In this document: positions 47,836-58,889 of the stretch, piece by piece
Layout of the letters: the number at the start of each line of letters is the position of its first letter
Numbering within the stretch: position 1 is the stretch's first letter
Assembly: GCA_023055355.1 (NCBI GenBank)
Contig: JALJCS010000006.1
Span: 33,858,501 to 33,922,500, forward strand
Direction: 5' to 3'
Source of the DNA: Agelaius tricolor
Taxonomy: Eukaryota > Chordata > Aves > Passeriformes > Icteridae
DNA length: 64,000 bases
Position numbers and translations under genes: made by a program
The notes under the pieces: model-generated
What the model was told of the DNA's origin: nothing
Database searches by the model: none
What the model saw: only the letters and a program-made list of their open reading frames with translations

Positions 47836-49879
47836 ACAAAATATGAACATCAACCTTTTCTCTGGCATCATGACTATGGGCCTGATTTTCTACACTTTAG
47901 CGGGGCTATTCTTTCCCTTAATTGAATGGGAGAATTACCTGAGTTAGAAGTTAGGCAACTGGGTACTGGAGTTACTCCTGTCAGTAGTTCAACACTTAAA
48001 CCATTATAATTTCACCAACTTCAATGAAAGTACATTGCTTTGACCAGTAACAGTGTAGCTGAGAAAGGGATCTGTGTCTGTGTTTTACTATGTGATACTA
48101 CAGGAATCAAAACAACAGAACATTGAATAAAAAAATCCCCCTTTTGTGTTTCATCAATTTTTTAACAAAATGCATGAACATGAAGAGCTGGGGAGAAAAA
48201 TATTATGCAGTGTAATAATAGAAACATTTATATTTTTCTAGCTCATGTGTACCTCATGGGAGAGATGAAGACTCTTAATCTGTTGTACCACTTACTCAAT
48301 ATTTGTGCTCTTTCAATTGTTAGAGTGTTAAGTGGTATTTTCATTTGCAATCAAAGTGTGCTTCAGCTAATTTGTCTTCTTTGTTCTGTCTCATAAAATT
48401 CAAATGACTAGAAGTCACTGGATAGTTTTATGTGGGACTTTGTCTATATAGGAGAGTTTTATTCATATTGTTGTCAATGTCTTTACATTGCAATGACCTT
48501 ATAAACTTGGGAATTATGAAAATATTTCAAAAGTTCTGGTGATGAAATATTTCAATAATAATATTTTTAGGCTTTTGCTAGACATCAAAGGAGTTCTGAA
48601 CCAAGTAATGATGCTGTGATCTCAGCCAGTGCCTCGTGGCAAGTCAATAGTAAGGGTATGAAATGCTTTTACAAGAAAAAGAATCATCTAATTGTGATGC
48701 CAATTTCTTGTTAATTGAGAAGCTGCCCATATCTTTGTCATAAGCTGTCACTTCTGGTAAGCTGATGACTTAGAGATCAATAAGGCTTTTGATACGAGAA
48801 CTTGTTAAAAGGCAAGAGCTCTTCTCAGGAAAAAAAGACTATCTGGATTCCAAAGGCTTAATAAATCATGGACTTGAAATAAGCACTCAGCCTCACAATC
48901 TTGTCTTCAATTGACTTCCTAGTACTGAAAATCCTCAACCTATTAACCTTTCAGGAGACTCTGTAATTGGTAAATATTTTTTTTAATTGCATTTGACTTA
49001 ATTGTGATTAATCAATTTGCATACTTATACCTACAGTTGAGTTGCTTTTGTCAGGTTCAACTTGACATGATTATGTTGCAAGGATGTGAGTCAATTATTC
49101 CTTTGAATATGATTCCTGCATGACAAAAATAAGGACTGTTAGAGGCTCAGTTTTGAACTTTTCACAATATCCACAAATTAATAGTTTACTTCACTGACTC
49201 CAACTCCTGTGGCAGTCAGACTGATTCCACTTCCTGCTGAGTCACTGTGACATTTGACATACCTGATTTTTAAAAGTTTCCATAGAAAACTCTTTACAAA
49301 ATGCCTTGCAGATCAAGAGCTAAGCAGTATGCAAAGTAAATGTTGAAGTGTCATCACAGAAAATATTAAAACATTAATCAAATACAAACCAAATTTTCCA
49401 GTTACAAAGTAGCATATTTTCAATGCTACAATATTTAAGATGGTATCTTTGCAAACCTGTGAAAGTGTATAGAGCAGACACAAATTTGTAATCCTGAAGA
49501 TACTGACAAATCATTGCAAGATTTAATTTTATTTTCCTGTGTTTCACTTCCCCTCAGCTCTCTAAGAGATTAAAATGTAATGTTATGTGCACAAATTCTT
49601 TAAATTCTCTCTCAGACTGTTATAATAGTCCAAGTCAGTGAGGCTTTATTTTCAAAAGTAATAGCTATCACGTTGCAGTTATTCAGACTCTCAGGTGGGC
49701 AACTTCAAGCAACTTTCTGTACTTCTCTGAGCTTCCTTGTAAAGAATCTTCCCAACCTTTGTTCCTAGAGATCAGTATTTCCAGTGTAGAAGTATTTATG
49801 TTCTGAGTAACCAAAATCAAGCGTATTGTATTCCATATTTTTTTCTATGCCAACCTGCTTAAAATTATCACTTTAAGAC
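47836..49879. other. Non-coding stretch
   Basis: AT-rich, nothing recognised. Confidence 0.6.
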
Positions 49880-50710
49880 CTGGGAACCTGGGGGAGAACC
49901 AGGGTGTTTTATCCCAGGTTTGTGGAGGAATTTGGCCCAGGGTCCCGGTAAGAGACAGGCAACAGAAACATGGAGTTCTTATTTCTCACTGCGCTGCCAA
50001 GAGAGCTGCCTGGGGTGAGGGCAGAGAGAGGCAGATACCTTTTCTTTTTCTCCATGAGAAATTGCCTGGCACAGATCTCCAAGAAGCTGCATTCCACAAT
50101 CCTAAAATGTTTTGGAGCAAATTTGGCAAAAACTTTTTGGCCACGGTTGCAGGGGGCAACCCCCATCTCTGGATCCAGAGTGTCAGGGCCAGGCCTGTGA
50201 GTTTCAGTGCTCAGCAAATCCATTTTTCTTTCTGCTACAATGCAGAAGCAATCCAGAACTGCAGCACCCACACCAAGTGGGTCCAGCTGGCCCAAAAAAA
50301 GCAAAGGGACTGACTGCAGTTTCAGAGCTACACCAGATGGAGCTGGCACCCCTGCTACCAGAACTGCTTTGTAAGCTCCTAACTTCCCAGGTTTTGTTCC
50401 AGGGCTAAGGTTCAGCCATGTGGGGCTTCTCTGCCTTATTGTCTCTACCTTCTGATCCATGGTCTGCTAGGGAGGCCACCATACTGAAGAGGGGCTTCTC
50501 CGCCTTCTCATTTTAATTTCTTCCCGGCAGTCCATGGGATTCAGCAACATTGTATTTAGTGCTTATTGATGCTGGGTTAATTGTTGCTGGTTTGTTTTTA
50601 GTAAACTGATATTTTTTCACCTATATCTTCTGGCATTCTCCTTATTGGTGAAAAGGGGAGCTAGGTAATTTTGGACTGTCCATCCCATATAATTGTCGTA
50701 AAGCAAGACA
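49880..50710 (+). mobile_element. Solo ERV LTR, type B
   Basis: 3' half matches the LTR in DAZL intron 4: AGGGAGGCCACCATACTGAA, GGCAGTCCATGGGATTCAGC, AGTAAACTGATATTTTTTCA, TTCTCCTTATTGGTG and a terminal AAGCAAGACA. The 5' boundary is uncertain. A 183-codon open frame on the minus strand (49909-50460) lies across it but has no retroviral domain I recognise. Confidence 0.65.
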
Positions 50711-53700
50711 GTATATTTGCAAATGCTGCTACTGTCCACAAAATTAATGACTTTATGTGAAATACAAGCTCTGTAATCATCCTGTTGCAACACCCCTTGC
50801 AAAAGAGGCAAATGCAGTTGTCCCTTATATCTCTAAAAGCTCTAACAAATTACTACCAGCATGCACAGTAGTTGATTGAGCTGCTTGTGGGCTTCCAAAG
50901 TTAGACAAGTATCTTAAGAAATGGAGCAAGCAGTAGGCATAGAACTTAATGTAGTAAACCATCAATCTGTTTTGACTGTTGAAAGCTCTTGTAGAAATTA
51001 ATTTCTTATCTCTGTGATTGTGCCAATAATGTCATGGTTATTAATGCCAAAATTTAGTGTTGTTTGCCCATAACAAAGTACTTGAAGGCAATCCACCCAC
51101 TCAAACTCCACTGATACAGAATGTTTCTGAACATCCTTATCGTTAAAGTGCTGGCAGCAAAAGATCTAAAAATCACAATCTTTAACAAAGCTGGAGTAAC
51201 ATGAATGAAAACTGGCAGTCTGTGTGAATGACTATGCCTGAAGTAGCAAATAATATTTGATTATGTTAGGGTGGGGATTGGGAAAAAGTAAAGAAGTTTT
51301 TCTAAGGTCTATTCTCTGATTCAGTTTTCTGGTGGGGCAGAGAGTTTGTCATTGAAGTAGTGAATGCAACTGTATGGTTGTCAAGAACACATGGAAGGGG
51401 TCAAAAGTAGTAATAAAAATATAAGCAATGCTTTGTGATTTCATAATGGTGTAATAAAATATAACCATTATTGAATAATTTTCAAGCTGGGTTAAGGATT
51501 AGGAATAAGCAATTTTAGGTATTAGCACAGAAAGACAAAGTGGTACAGATGAAAGGTATTTAGAGAAAGAATTGAAGATTAAACATGAAACATATCATGC
51601 CAGTGAGATGCTGTAATAATTAATTTTATTTCCTGCTTGGGTTTTTTTCCACAGTTATTATAGTTGATATTTGTATATATTATTTAGTTGCATTAGTTAA
51701 CAAAACAAATAAGAAAGATCAAATGATGAAAACCAACAGGATGCCCACAGAGGTATTTGAAACCAAGAGATTGTGCTTAGGAGATGAATACTGCTCCACA
51801 TCTGGAATTGCATCTTTCAAATTAGCAAAGCTTAATGATGTTATAATGGTTAATGTGTGTCCAATCACTTTCAACAGGAAAGGTCACAGAATTAGGGACA
51901 TGTTTCCAGAAAGCAAAAAGGTAATGTAGAACAGTGGAGCAAACAGGAGTGAGATCTTTATCTTGTCTATTTTAACAGTCAACAACAGGCTATGTCTGCT
52001 ATGAGAGAATATTAAAATGGTTTTCTTTCTAAAAAGTACCATAAAATTGAGCATTTTCAAAAGCAATGTGTATCTGGCATTGTCCTGGATCCTGTCCTCT
52101 GTTGTTAAAATTTGTGTCAACATTCATTCTGGACAGAGACTGTTCTCACTCTGCAGCATCTGTTACTGCGATTGTCAGTTTGGGGATAACATGAACCATT
52201 GGCTGGACACAGAAAGGCATTTCTTGACCTCCTAATTACTAAATCCAGCAGAATGATGGGGAATCCTTTCCTGGACTTAACAACAAGGGTGGGAGAAGAG
52301 AACAGTAACACAAGATGGGTCAGCTTCTGTCCTGGACATCTAATTTACATCACTTAAGAGAGAAGATGAGATCAGACCTTCACTGCGACTACAGCACTGC
52401 TCATTTGAGTTTGAATGAAGTTAAAGGCATCTGATGTCTGCCAAAAAAAGGGAAAATATTATGACCATATATTGGAACAACTTTAGTGTTTTTACCCAGC
52501 ACTATAGAGGCAAACAAAGTGAACATCTGTTATATTTAAACATTTGTTTTAAAGAAGAAAATTTCACACAAATTCATACCATATACATGCATATAAGTGT
52601 AAACTTCAAGCCTTATAACTGAAGGGAATTCACAAGGGATTATAACCCATATAGCAAATTTATACCAACAGCTTTGGTGGATTTTGGGTTTTGAATATTT
52701 CTTTCTGTACATCAAAAGGAAAAGATAGGTGAAACACATGTTCTTTGTCTTCTATCTTTGAGAAGTCCTTTGGAGCATAGGAATTACACAACATACTTTT
52801 TTTCATAGGGGCCAGGAGTATGCAGAATGCTTTATACTTGGCCCTGAGTAAAACAATGTCTAAGAAATCCCCGAAGGAAAAGATTATAGACTTCTTTCTA
52901 TTCTTTTGTATTATTCTTAAGAGGGCAAGTGTTGTTTTAAAAGTAAGCATTTCATTCCCCCAAAATATGTGTTTTATAATTTCGTAGTGTGTGTGCCTTT
53001 AGGGATTTTTTTAAAAGAAATTATACTATTGTGTTGGTTGCAGTTCACCTTTAATACAGTAATTCAGACATCAAAATCTTTGTTTAAAAAGTATTGTTTG
53101 TGTCAATGGGCCCAAATTATTTTTAACACTCAGCTCTGAGAGCACTAGCTGATGTCAGCATTGATATAGCAGTTGTTATGCAGATCTCACCCCTTTTATC
53201 TCTGCTATTTCATAAAACCTCATGAAGGTTCATGAGGTTTCTTACCAGCTCCAATCCTGGAAAAAAACCTTTTTTTTTTCCTGGAATGCCTTTAAATATC
53301 AATCTTTTGTAAATGCCCCAAATCCACCATATAATTTAGCAACAAGGAAGAAAAGGAGAAGGAAAGTAAAACCAGGACTTTCAATATCTTAACAAACATG
53401 TAACTGTTCAAACCTGGATGCTGTAGGCTATTACTTTTCCTCATCTCTGCTACTTGTTCCTCACTTTGTGTTCAACTGAAAGGAAGAAAAATAGGTAATA
53501 GGTATAATTGATTCATTTGATTATTCTTGCTATTGAGATTGATATTAAAGTATTAACATTTCCTGCAATACATTGTTGATGTATTTGTAAAAAATTTATA
53601 TTGCATTTTAGGGACTAAACAATGTAATTTTGATATGAACATATGGATTTTTAAAACAAATTTTAAAAGCTGCTCTAGCCGTTTTCTTTTTTTTTTTCTC

Positions 53701-54299
53701 TATTTTAAAATTTATCCCAAAGGGAGGCAGAACAAATTAAAGAAAATTTAGAATGGCACATATTCAAAACTAGAGAATATAATCCAATTTTCCTAGGCTG
53801 GTTCCCAGCCATTTTAGGTAGGTTTTTTCTGCAATGTCCCCCATCTGCAATGCCTTCTCTCTTCTCTGGACATCTTCCATGCTGCAGATCTGGGTGATGG
53901 GACAGGGAAGAGGCAGAAGTGTAGGGTTATAGAGCAGGGTTTCTCCTCCAAGCTCTCTAGGCACACTTTACTACTGTTTGGAGCAGAAAAGCAGTGCTGA
54001 AGGCCTCAGTGATGGGTAAGAAGAGTCAGAGATCCACCACTGCCTTCCTGTTCTCAGCCTCTGAACCTCCAGGATACTTTCGTTAGGAGAAGAGACTAAA
54101 AGAGACATCAAGAGCTGCACTGTAAAGAAATAATTGGCTTAATGGCCAAAGGGGTTGTTGCGATCTTGCTCTTAGAAATGGGTGTGACATTGTTCTATAC
54201 TGCAAGCAAACAGTGGAGCAGAGTGTAGAGACAGAGCAAAAAATGGCTCTTAAAGTTGAGTAACCAGTGTTTTGCTTCAAACTGAGAGGGAATTTTAAG
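50711..54299. other. Non-coding stretch
   Basis: AT-rich, several short T-runs; a perfect inverted repeat at 53215-53240. No gene or clear mobile element. The 53.8-54.3 kb part is less AT-rich and may be the eroded 5' continuation of the old CR1 that follows. Confidence 0.55.
53215..53240. repeat. Perfect inverted repeat
   Basis: 12-bp arms AAACCTCATGAA and TTCATGAGGTTT around GG. No transcription unit nearby. Confidence 0.95.
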
Positions 54300-54860
54300 T
54301 TAGGTTCCAGCAGAGTCTGTCCTAAGGTCATTTCTATTTCATATTATAATTAAACACTTGGATAGTGGAGAGCGGAATGTGCTTACAAAATTTATGAGTA
54401 AGAGCAATCTGAGAGAGAGGGCAAGTACTGTGAAGGACAGGACTGTCTTAACAAATTGGAATCATGGTCCACAATCAGCAGGATAAATTCACATAATAGA
54501 TCTGGAAAATCAAGGCTTAAGAAATCAGAGCTCAGATACACAGAAACAAAACAAGGAATGTATATGTCAGTTATACAGCAGAGGGAATCCAGAGCTTATG
54601 CTGGATAGCAAGGTAAATATAAGACAGTGATACAGTAGTGGTACAAAAGAGTGAAATAATGTTGTTTTGGGAAATACTTGCAGGGAGGTCATGAATGAGA
54701 TAATGAAACAAATTATTCTGGTATGCTCAAAACTGGTGAGACCTCAGCTGGAACGCTATGTTTGCATTTTGCATGACTCTAAAACGTGTAGACAAATATA
54801 AGAGGTACAGAACAAATGGACAGGTTCAGTCTGGGTAGTTTCCCAAGGCCTCATCTACCT
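54300..54860 (+). mobile_element. Old CR1 LINE fragment
   Basis: Degraded sense match to CR1 ORF2: GGTTCCAGCAGAGTCTGTCC (PQGSVL-like), ATTTCTATTTCATATTATAA (FLFNI-like), CACTTGGATAGTGG, then CTGGTGAGACCTCAGCTGGA with CTATGTTTGCATTTTGCATG. Clearly older than the other CR1s in the window. Confidence 0.6.
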
Positions 54861-55564
54861 CTACATTTCTGTGAAATAATAGCTAAAAGTTTTATCTTCT
54901 TTTTGCTAAATGTACTTAGCATATTGTGCTTCTATAACGTTACCATTTTCACCAAGATTGCATGATTTAAGAGCCCATTTGCCCATTGCAGGTGCATGAA
55001 AACAAAGTCCTGATTTAGTAGAAGTCTGTGTTAAGTTTTAATAATGAATTCATTGGACCAGGATTTAGCCTGAAATGTTTGTCAAAATATAACACCTACT
55101 TTTCAGTTTTGTTTTATCTTGTATTTTTATTATGACATTTATGATAAATATTAGCTGTGCATAAATGTTATTATTGTTATCAGCATGAAGGAGTAATTTG
55201 GTCTTGGTAAATAAATGTAGGGCTGAAATTTAGCAGATTCTTTTTTTATAGTTTCAGTATGATTGCCTTTTTGCACTAGCCATGTTCTCTAAGCCCTAAA
55301 TTTCATCTATTTAAGAAACAATGATTCATGGTTACTTTTTGAGGATTAATTCTGGTTTGCATGGATTTGAAGAAGAATTATGCTAAGCATTTTTTATGAT
55401 TGTGTCATTTGTTGCATTTTTTATAACCAACCATTCTTTATTTTTTCAAATGCTTTAGAAGGTGTAGTCAACTTGTGAGATTAGCTGTGCAGTCAGCTCT
55501 TCAACAGCATCTGGTAGATTACAGCTATCAAGGAATTCTAATGTGGTGATTTATATGACTGAAG

Positions 55565-55650
55565 AAATGGACTGATAGAAGCCTCATGAAATGCAGTGAG
55601 GGGAACTGCAAACTTCTGCACCTGGAGAGAAACAACTCCAGGCACCCCCA
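55565..55650 (+). mobile_element. CR1 LINE, left part of an interrupted copy
   Basis: AGAAGCCTCATGAAATGCAG, GGGAACTGCAAACTTCTGCA, CCTGGAGAGAAACAACTCCA: the CR1 block coding for the Lys-Cys-Lys...LHLG region. It stops abruptly at the LTR edge; a CR1 3' end resumes at 56745. Confidence 0.8.
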
Positions 55651-55942
55651 TGGTGGATTGATGCTGGCTGGATGTCAGGCACCCACCAAAGCCTCTCTAT
55701 TACTCCCCTCCACAAGTGGACATGGAACAGAAAATATAATAAAATTTCATGAGTTATGGATGGGGAGAGATCACTCAGTAAGTATCATCACTGGCAAAAC
55801 AGATTCAACTTAGGGATGTTAATTTAACTTATTACTAACAAAATCAGTGCAGGAGAATAAGGAGTAAAATAAATCTTGAAAACACCTTACCCCCTCTCCC
55901 TCCTTCCCAGCTCTACATCCTCCCCCATCAGAAGTACAGCAG
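55651..55942 (-). mobile_element. Antisense ERV LTR, left part, split by NUMT
   Basis: TGGATTGATGCTGGCTGGAT, CAGGCACCCACCAAAGCC, TCACTCAGTAAG after GGGGAGAGA, CTGGCAAAACAGATTCAACT, AAACACCTTACCCCCTCTCC and CCTCCCCCATCAG: a passerine LTR read in reverse. It breaks near 55942, where mitochondrial sequence starts, and resumes at 56686. Confidence 0.8.
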
Positions 55943-55977
55943 GCTATCACACCACACCACGTCCAAGAAAAGGACCA

Positions 55978-56044
55978 GCTAGTGTGGCAGAGCTTGGAAA
56001 ATACAAAAGTACTTTAACTCAGAGGTTCAAATCCTCTCCCTAGC
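55978..56044 (+). pseudogene. Mitochondrial tRNA-Leu(UUR) copy, internally deleted
   Basis: Starts GCTAGTGTGGCAGAGCTTGG and ends with the T-arm GAGGTTCAAATCCTC and acceptor CCCTAGC. The two acceptor strands still pair. It is about 67 nt instead of 74-75; the missing bases are in the anticodon stem-loop region, so no proper anticodon arm forms. Confidence 0.85.
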
Positions 56045-56063
56045 TTAACTCAAATCATCTCCC

Positions 56064-56684
56064 ATGACTAACTACCCTCTCTCAATCAACCTCATCATAG
56101 CCCTCTCCTATGCCCTTCCAATCTTAACTGCAGTAGCCTTCCTCACACTAGTAGAGCGCAAAATCCTAAGCTATATACAAGGCCGAAAGGGCCCAAACAT
56201 TGTTGGCCCATTCGGGCTCCTACAGCCTCTAGCAGATGGAGTAAAACTATTTATCAAAGAGCCTATTTGACCATCAACATCCTCCCCAATCTTATTTATC
56301 ACAACCCCAATACTAACCTTACGTCTGGCAATCTCAATCTGAACTCCATTGCCCCTTCCATTTTCCTTAGCAGACCTTAACCTAGGCCTACTCTTCCTAT
56401 TAGCCACGTCGAGCTTGGCAGTATACTCCATCCTATGATCAGGCTGAGCTTCTAATTCAAAAGACGCCCTGACTGGGGCACTACGGGCAGTAGCTCAAAC
56501 CATCTCCTATGAGGTCACCCTAGCAATTATCCTCCTCTACGTTGTCCTCCTCAGCGGTAACTACACCCTCAGCACTCTTGCAATCACCCAGGAACCTCTG
56601 TACCTTATTTTCTCCTGCTGGCCCCTTGCTATAATATGATACCTCTCTACACTTGCTGAGACCAACCGTGCCCCTTTTGACCTA
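56064..56684 (+). pseudogene. ND1: ND1 (NADH dehydrogenase subunit 1) fragment in NUMT
   Basis: In the vertebrate mitochondrial code this is open for 207 codons from [10 protein letters not shown] to the AETNRAPFDL block; the normal protein is about 325 residues, so the C-terminal third is missing. [20 protein letters not shown] (loop 1) and SYEVTLAI are plain. In the nuclear code it is stopped at 56268 (TGA) and at further TGA codons, so it cannot make protein. No frameshift has accumulated. Confidence 0.95.
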
Positions 56685-56685
56685 T

Positions 56686-56744
56686 GGTTATGGTCAGTTT
56701 ATCACCTGTTATTCCTCCTTCTGCTTGGGGAGAAAAGTCTTTTC
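56686..56744 (-). mobile_element. Antisense ERV LTR, right part after NUMT
   Basis: GGTTATGGTCAGTTTATCAC then CCTCCTTCTGCTTGGGGAGA continues the LTR interrupted at 55942. Compared with the LTR pattern I remember, only about 15-25 bp are missing at the break. The element is truncated again at 56744 against CR1. Confidence 0.75.
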
Positions 56745-56966
56745 TTTCTGAATATCAGGAAACACTTTTTACTGTGTGGGTGACTGAGTGCTGGCATAGG
56801 TTGCCCAGAGAAATTGTGGAGTCTTCATTCTTGGAGATACATGTTCAAAAGCTATCTGGACATGGCCCAGGGCAACTTCTTCTAGGTGGCCCTGTTTGAG
56901 CATGGAGGACTGACCAGATGACCTCAAGCCATCCTTTCCAACCTCAACCATTCTGTGAGTCTGTGT
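56745..56966 (+). mobile_element. CR1 LINE 3' end
   Basis: GAATATCAGGAAACACTTTT, ATAGGTTGCCCAGAGAAATT, GATACATGTTCAAAAGC, GACCAGATGACCTCAAGC and CAACCTCAACCATTCTGTGA: sense CR1 3'UTR with terminal repeats. Same orientation as the fragment at 55565, so the two may be halves of one copy with the middle lost. Confidence 0.9.
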
Positions 56967-58395
56967 TTATGTGAATACATTGGAAATAGAAGTAAACTTC
57001 ATCTAAACACTGGTTGAAAGAATAGGACACTGCAGAGCCGAAGAGTGTAAAATAGCAAGACCCATGTAACTAAAAGAAAAACAATTTTTTTTTACTTCTG
57101 TGAACAGAAGTAGTTTTTGCACCTCTAGGTTTTGTACTTCTGTAAACAAAGAATACTGAGTGAAATTATTACCTCATAAGAATATTCATCTTATCAGTAA
57201 TTTACTGGGACACGTCTAGGAATATTTTCATCTCCTGGATGACATTACTGTCCTTGCTTCTTTTATATAACATCCAGTTGACTCACTTGTCTTTTTTTTC
57301 CTGAGCTTTACTCTGAAATTTATACTGTTCCTTTCCAAATATAATACCTTTGTTTTATATTTAAATTTAAAGAAAGGAACTAATTGTGTCCTTTTCATAA
57401 TGAGACTTCATGCTGTACTATATTTGGAAAGATTAAATACTTAGTTATTTCTCTCTATTTTCTTTGCCAAACTTCTTTAAAGAAGGTTTTTATTTAATTT
57501 GATAATAGGTCTCCTAAAAATAAGAGTATATGTCCACCTTTGTAGCTGGTCTATCATGGAATAAGGTTGGTTATAGATTTTTTTGTCATATGTAATGTTG
57601 ACTATAACACAGACTATTCATTCCATTAGAATACCTGCCCTCTTTTAACATGTACCTAAGATTTTTAAAAATTATTATTAATTGTGAACAGTTTAACCAA
57701 TATAAATTTTTGATTAGGGAGGTGTCTAAACTACTACATCCTCCTACTATTGGAGGCATTTCTGTGTATTTGTAAGGTTTTCTACTTTGAAATTCAAAGG
57801 TAGACAGTTCTTCAAGGCTTAAAACTGTTTTACTGTGTGTTCTTCTGAATAGAAGTCCCAGTCCATAAATACAGTTGTCCTGGAGATTTTATTTTCCCTC
57901 TTCCACCACTTGAAGTTAACATTGTACACCAGGCTACATAGTGAGTTTGTATTTTTAGCTCAGAGTAAATTTATCCTTTCTGCTTCTTTACAGACTCTTC
58001 TTTTCAAAGTTATCCTTAAGGGATCACTTAGTAGAGCTTTAATGTTGCAAGCTTTGCTCCAAGCAGAATTTACACACCTGAAAAGCAAACTGTAAATGTA
58101 AAAGTTCTGTTAAGTCTGATGGGTAACATCAGAGGCTAGAATAAGTGGAGCATTTAGAACATGAACTAAAAATTGGCGTTTTATCATTCTCACTCATGCC
58201 ACTCACAAGTTTTGGCCTTTTCAGGTCTTCTCCTCTAAGGGACGTCCCTTAGAGACCCTTGTTTTTTTCTGGAGGCATATCTAGAGATCATAGAAACTTG
58301 TGAGTGCAGCAGATGTCAGCATCCTAGATTAGTTGCCCATTGCTCTCCAGTACAGGGCTGTATTTTGGATTTAGGATTATAATAATGTTGAAAAC
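56967..58395. other. Non-coding stretch
   Basis: AT-rich; a 22-bp perfect palindrome at 58233-58254. No gene recognised. Confidence 0.6.
58233..58254. repeat. Perfect palindrome without spacer
   Basis: 22 bp; each half is CTCTAAGGGAC or its complement, with GACGTC at the centre. Confidence 0.95.
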
Positions 58396-58889
58396 AACTG
58401 ATGGTGTTAAGTTGTTGTTAAGCAGTGCTTAGCCCAGGACAAAGAATTTTCCATTGTCTCGTGCTCTGCCAGTGTGGAGGTGCAGAAGAAGCTGAGAGGC
58501 AGCACAGTCAGAACAGCTGATCCAAGCTGGCCAAAGGGATATTCCACACCACAGAACATCATGGCCAGTATATAAACTGGGGGGGACCTGGCTGTGAGAT
58601 CACTACTCAGGGACAGGCTGGGCACCAGTCAACAGGTGGTGAGCAATTGAACTGTGTCTTGGGTTTTGTTCCTCTCTTTACTTCATTTATCTTTTAATCA
58701 GTATCATTATCATCATCCTCATTACCATCATCCTCATTATATTTAATTTCAATTATTAAACTGTTCTTATCTCAACCCACAGTTTTTGTCTTTTTCTTCT
58801 GATTCTCCGCTCTGTCACACCAGGGGAAGGAAACAGGAAGTGAGCAACCAACTGCAAGGTACTTAGGGACAGGATAGGGTTAAACCAGG
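58396..58889 (+). mobile_element. Solo ERV LTR, type C
   Basis: TGATGGTGTTAAGTTGTTGT at the 5' end, GCCAAAGGGATATTCCACAC, TATATAAACTGGGGGG (TATA box at about 58571), GGTGGTGAGCAATTGAACTG, a TCATTATCATCATC simple repeat typical of this U5/R, TATTAAACTGTTCTTATCTC with CAACCCACAG, and GGGTTAAACCAGGG at the end. No internal genes. Better preserved than its relative at 12717. Confidence 0.85.

Larger units (their letters stand above)
55943..56684 (+). pseudogene. NUMT: nuclear copy of mtDNA (16S end, tRNA-Leu, ND1 5' part)
   Basis: About 740 bp of continuous mitochondrial order: a short probable 16S rRNA tail, tRNA-Leu(UUR), intergenic bases, then the first two thirds of ND1. It is bounded on both sides by one LTR, so it is a nuclear insertion rather than organelle contamination. 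TGA codons in ND1 frame are mitochondrial Trp and stop nuclear translation. Low divergence suggests recent insertion. Confidence 0.93.

Noticed and set aside
49909..50460. 183-codon open frame on the minus strand
   Set aside because: It lies across an LTR on the opposite strand and shows no retroviral or cellular domain. GC-rich LTRs often give long chance frames.
55978..56044. Functional tRNA-Leu gene
   Set aside because: Mitochondrial in origin, shortened by about 7 nt in the anticodon region, and it lacks nuclear tRNA promoter boxes.
56064..56270. 67-codon plus-strand ORF as a real nuclear gene
   Set aside because: It is the start of mitochondrial ND1 read in the nuclear code and ends at a mitochondrial Trp codon (TGA).
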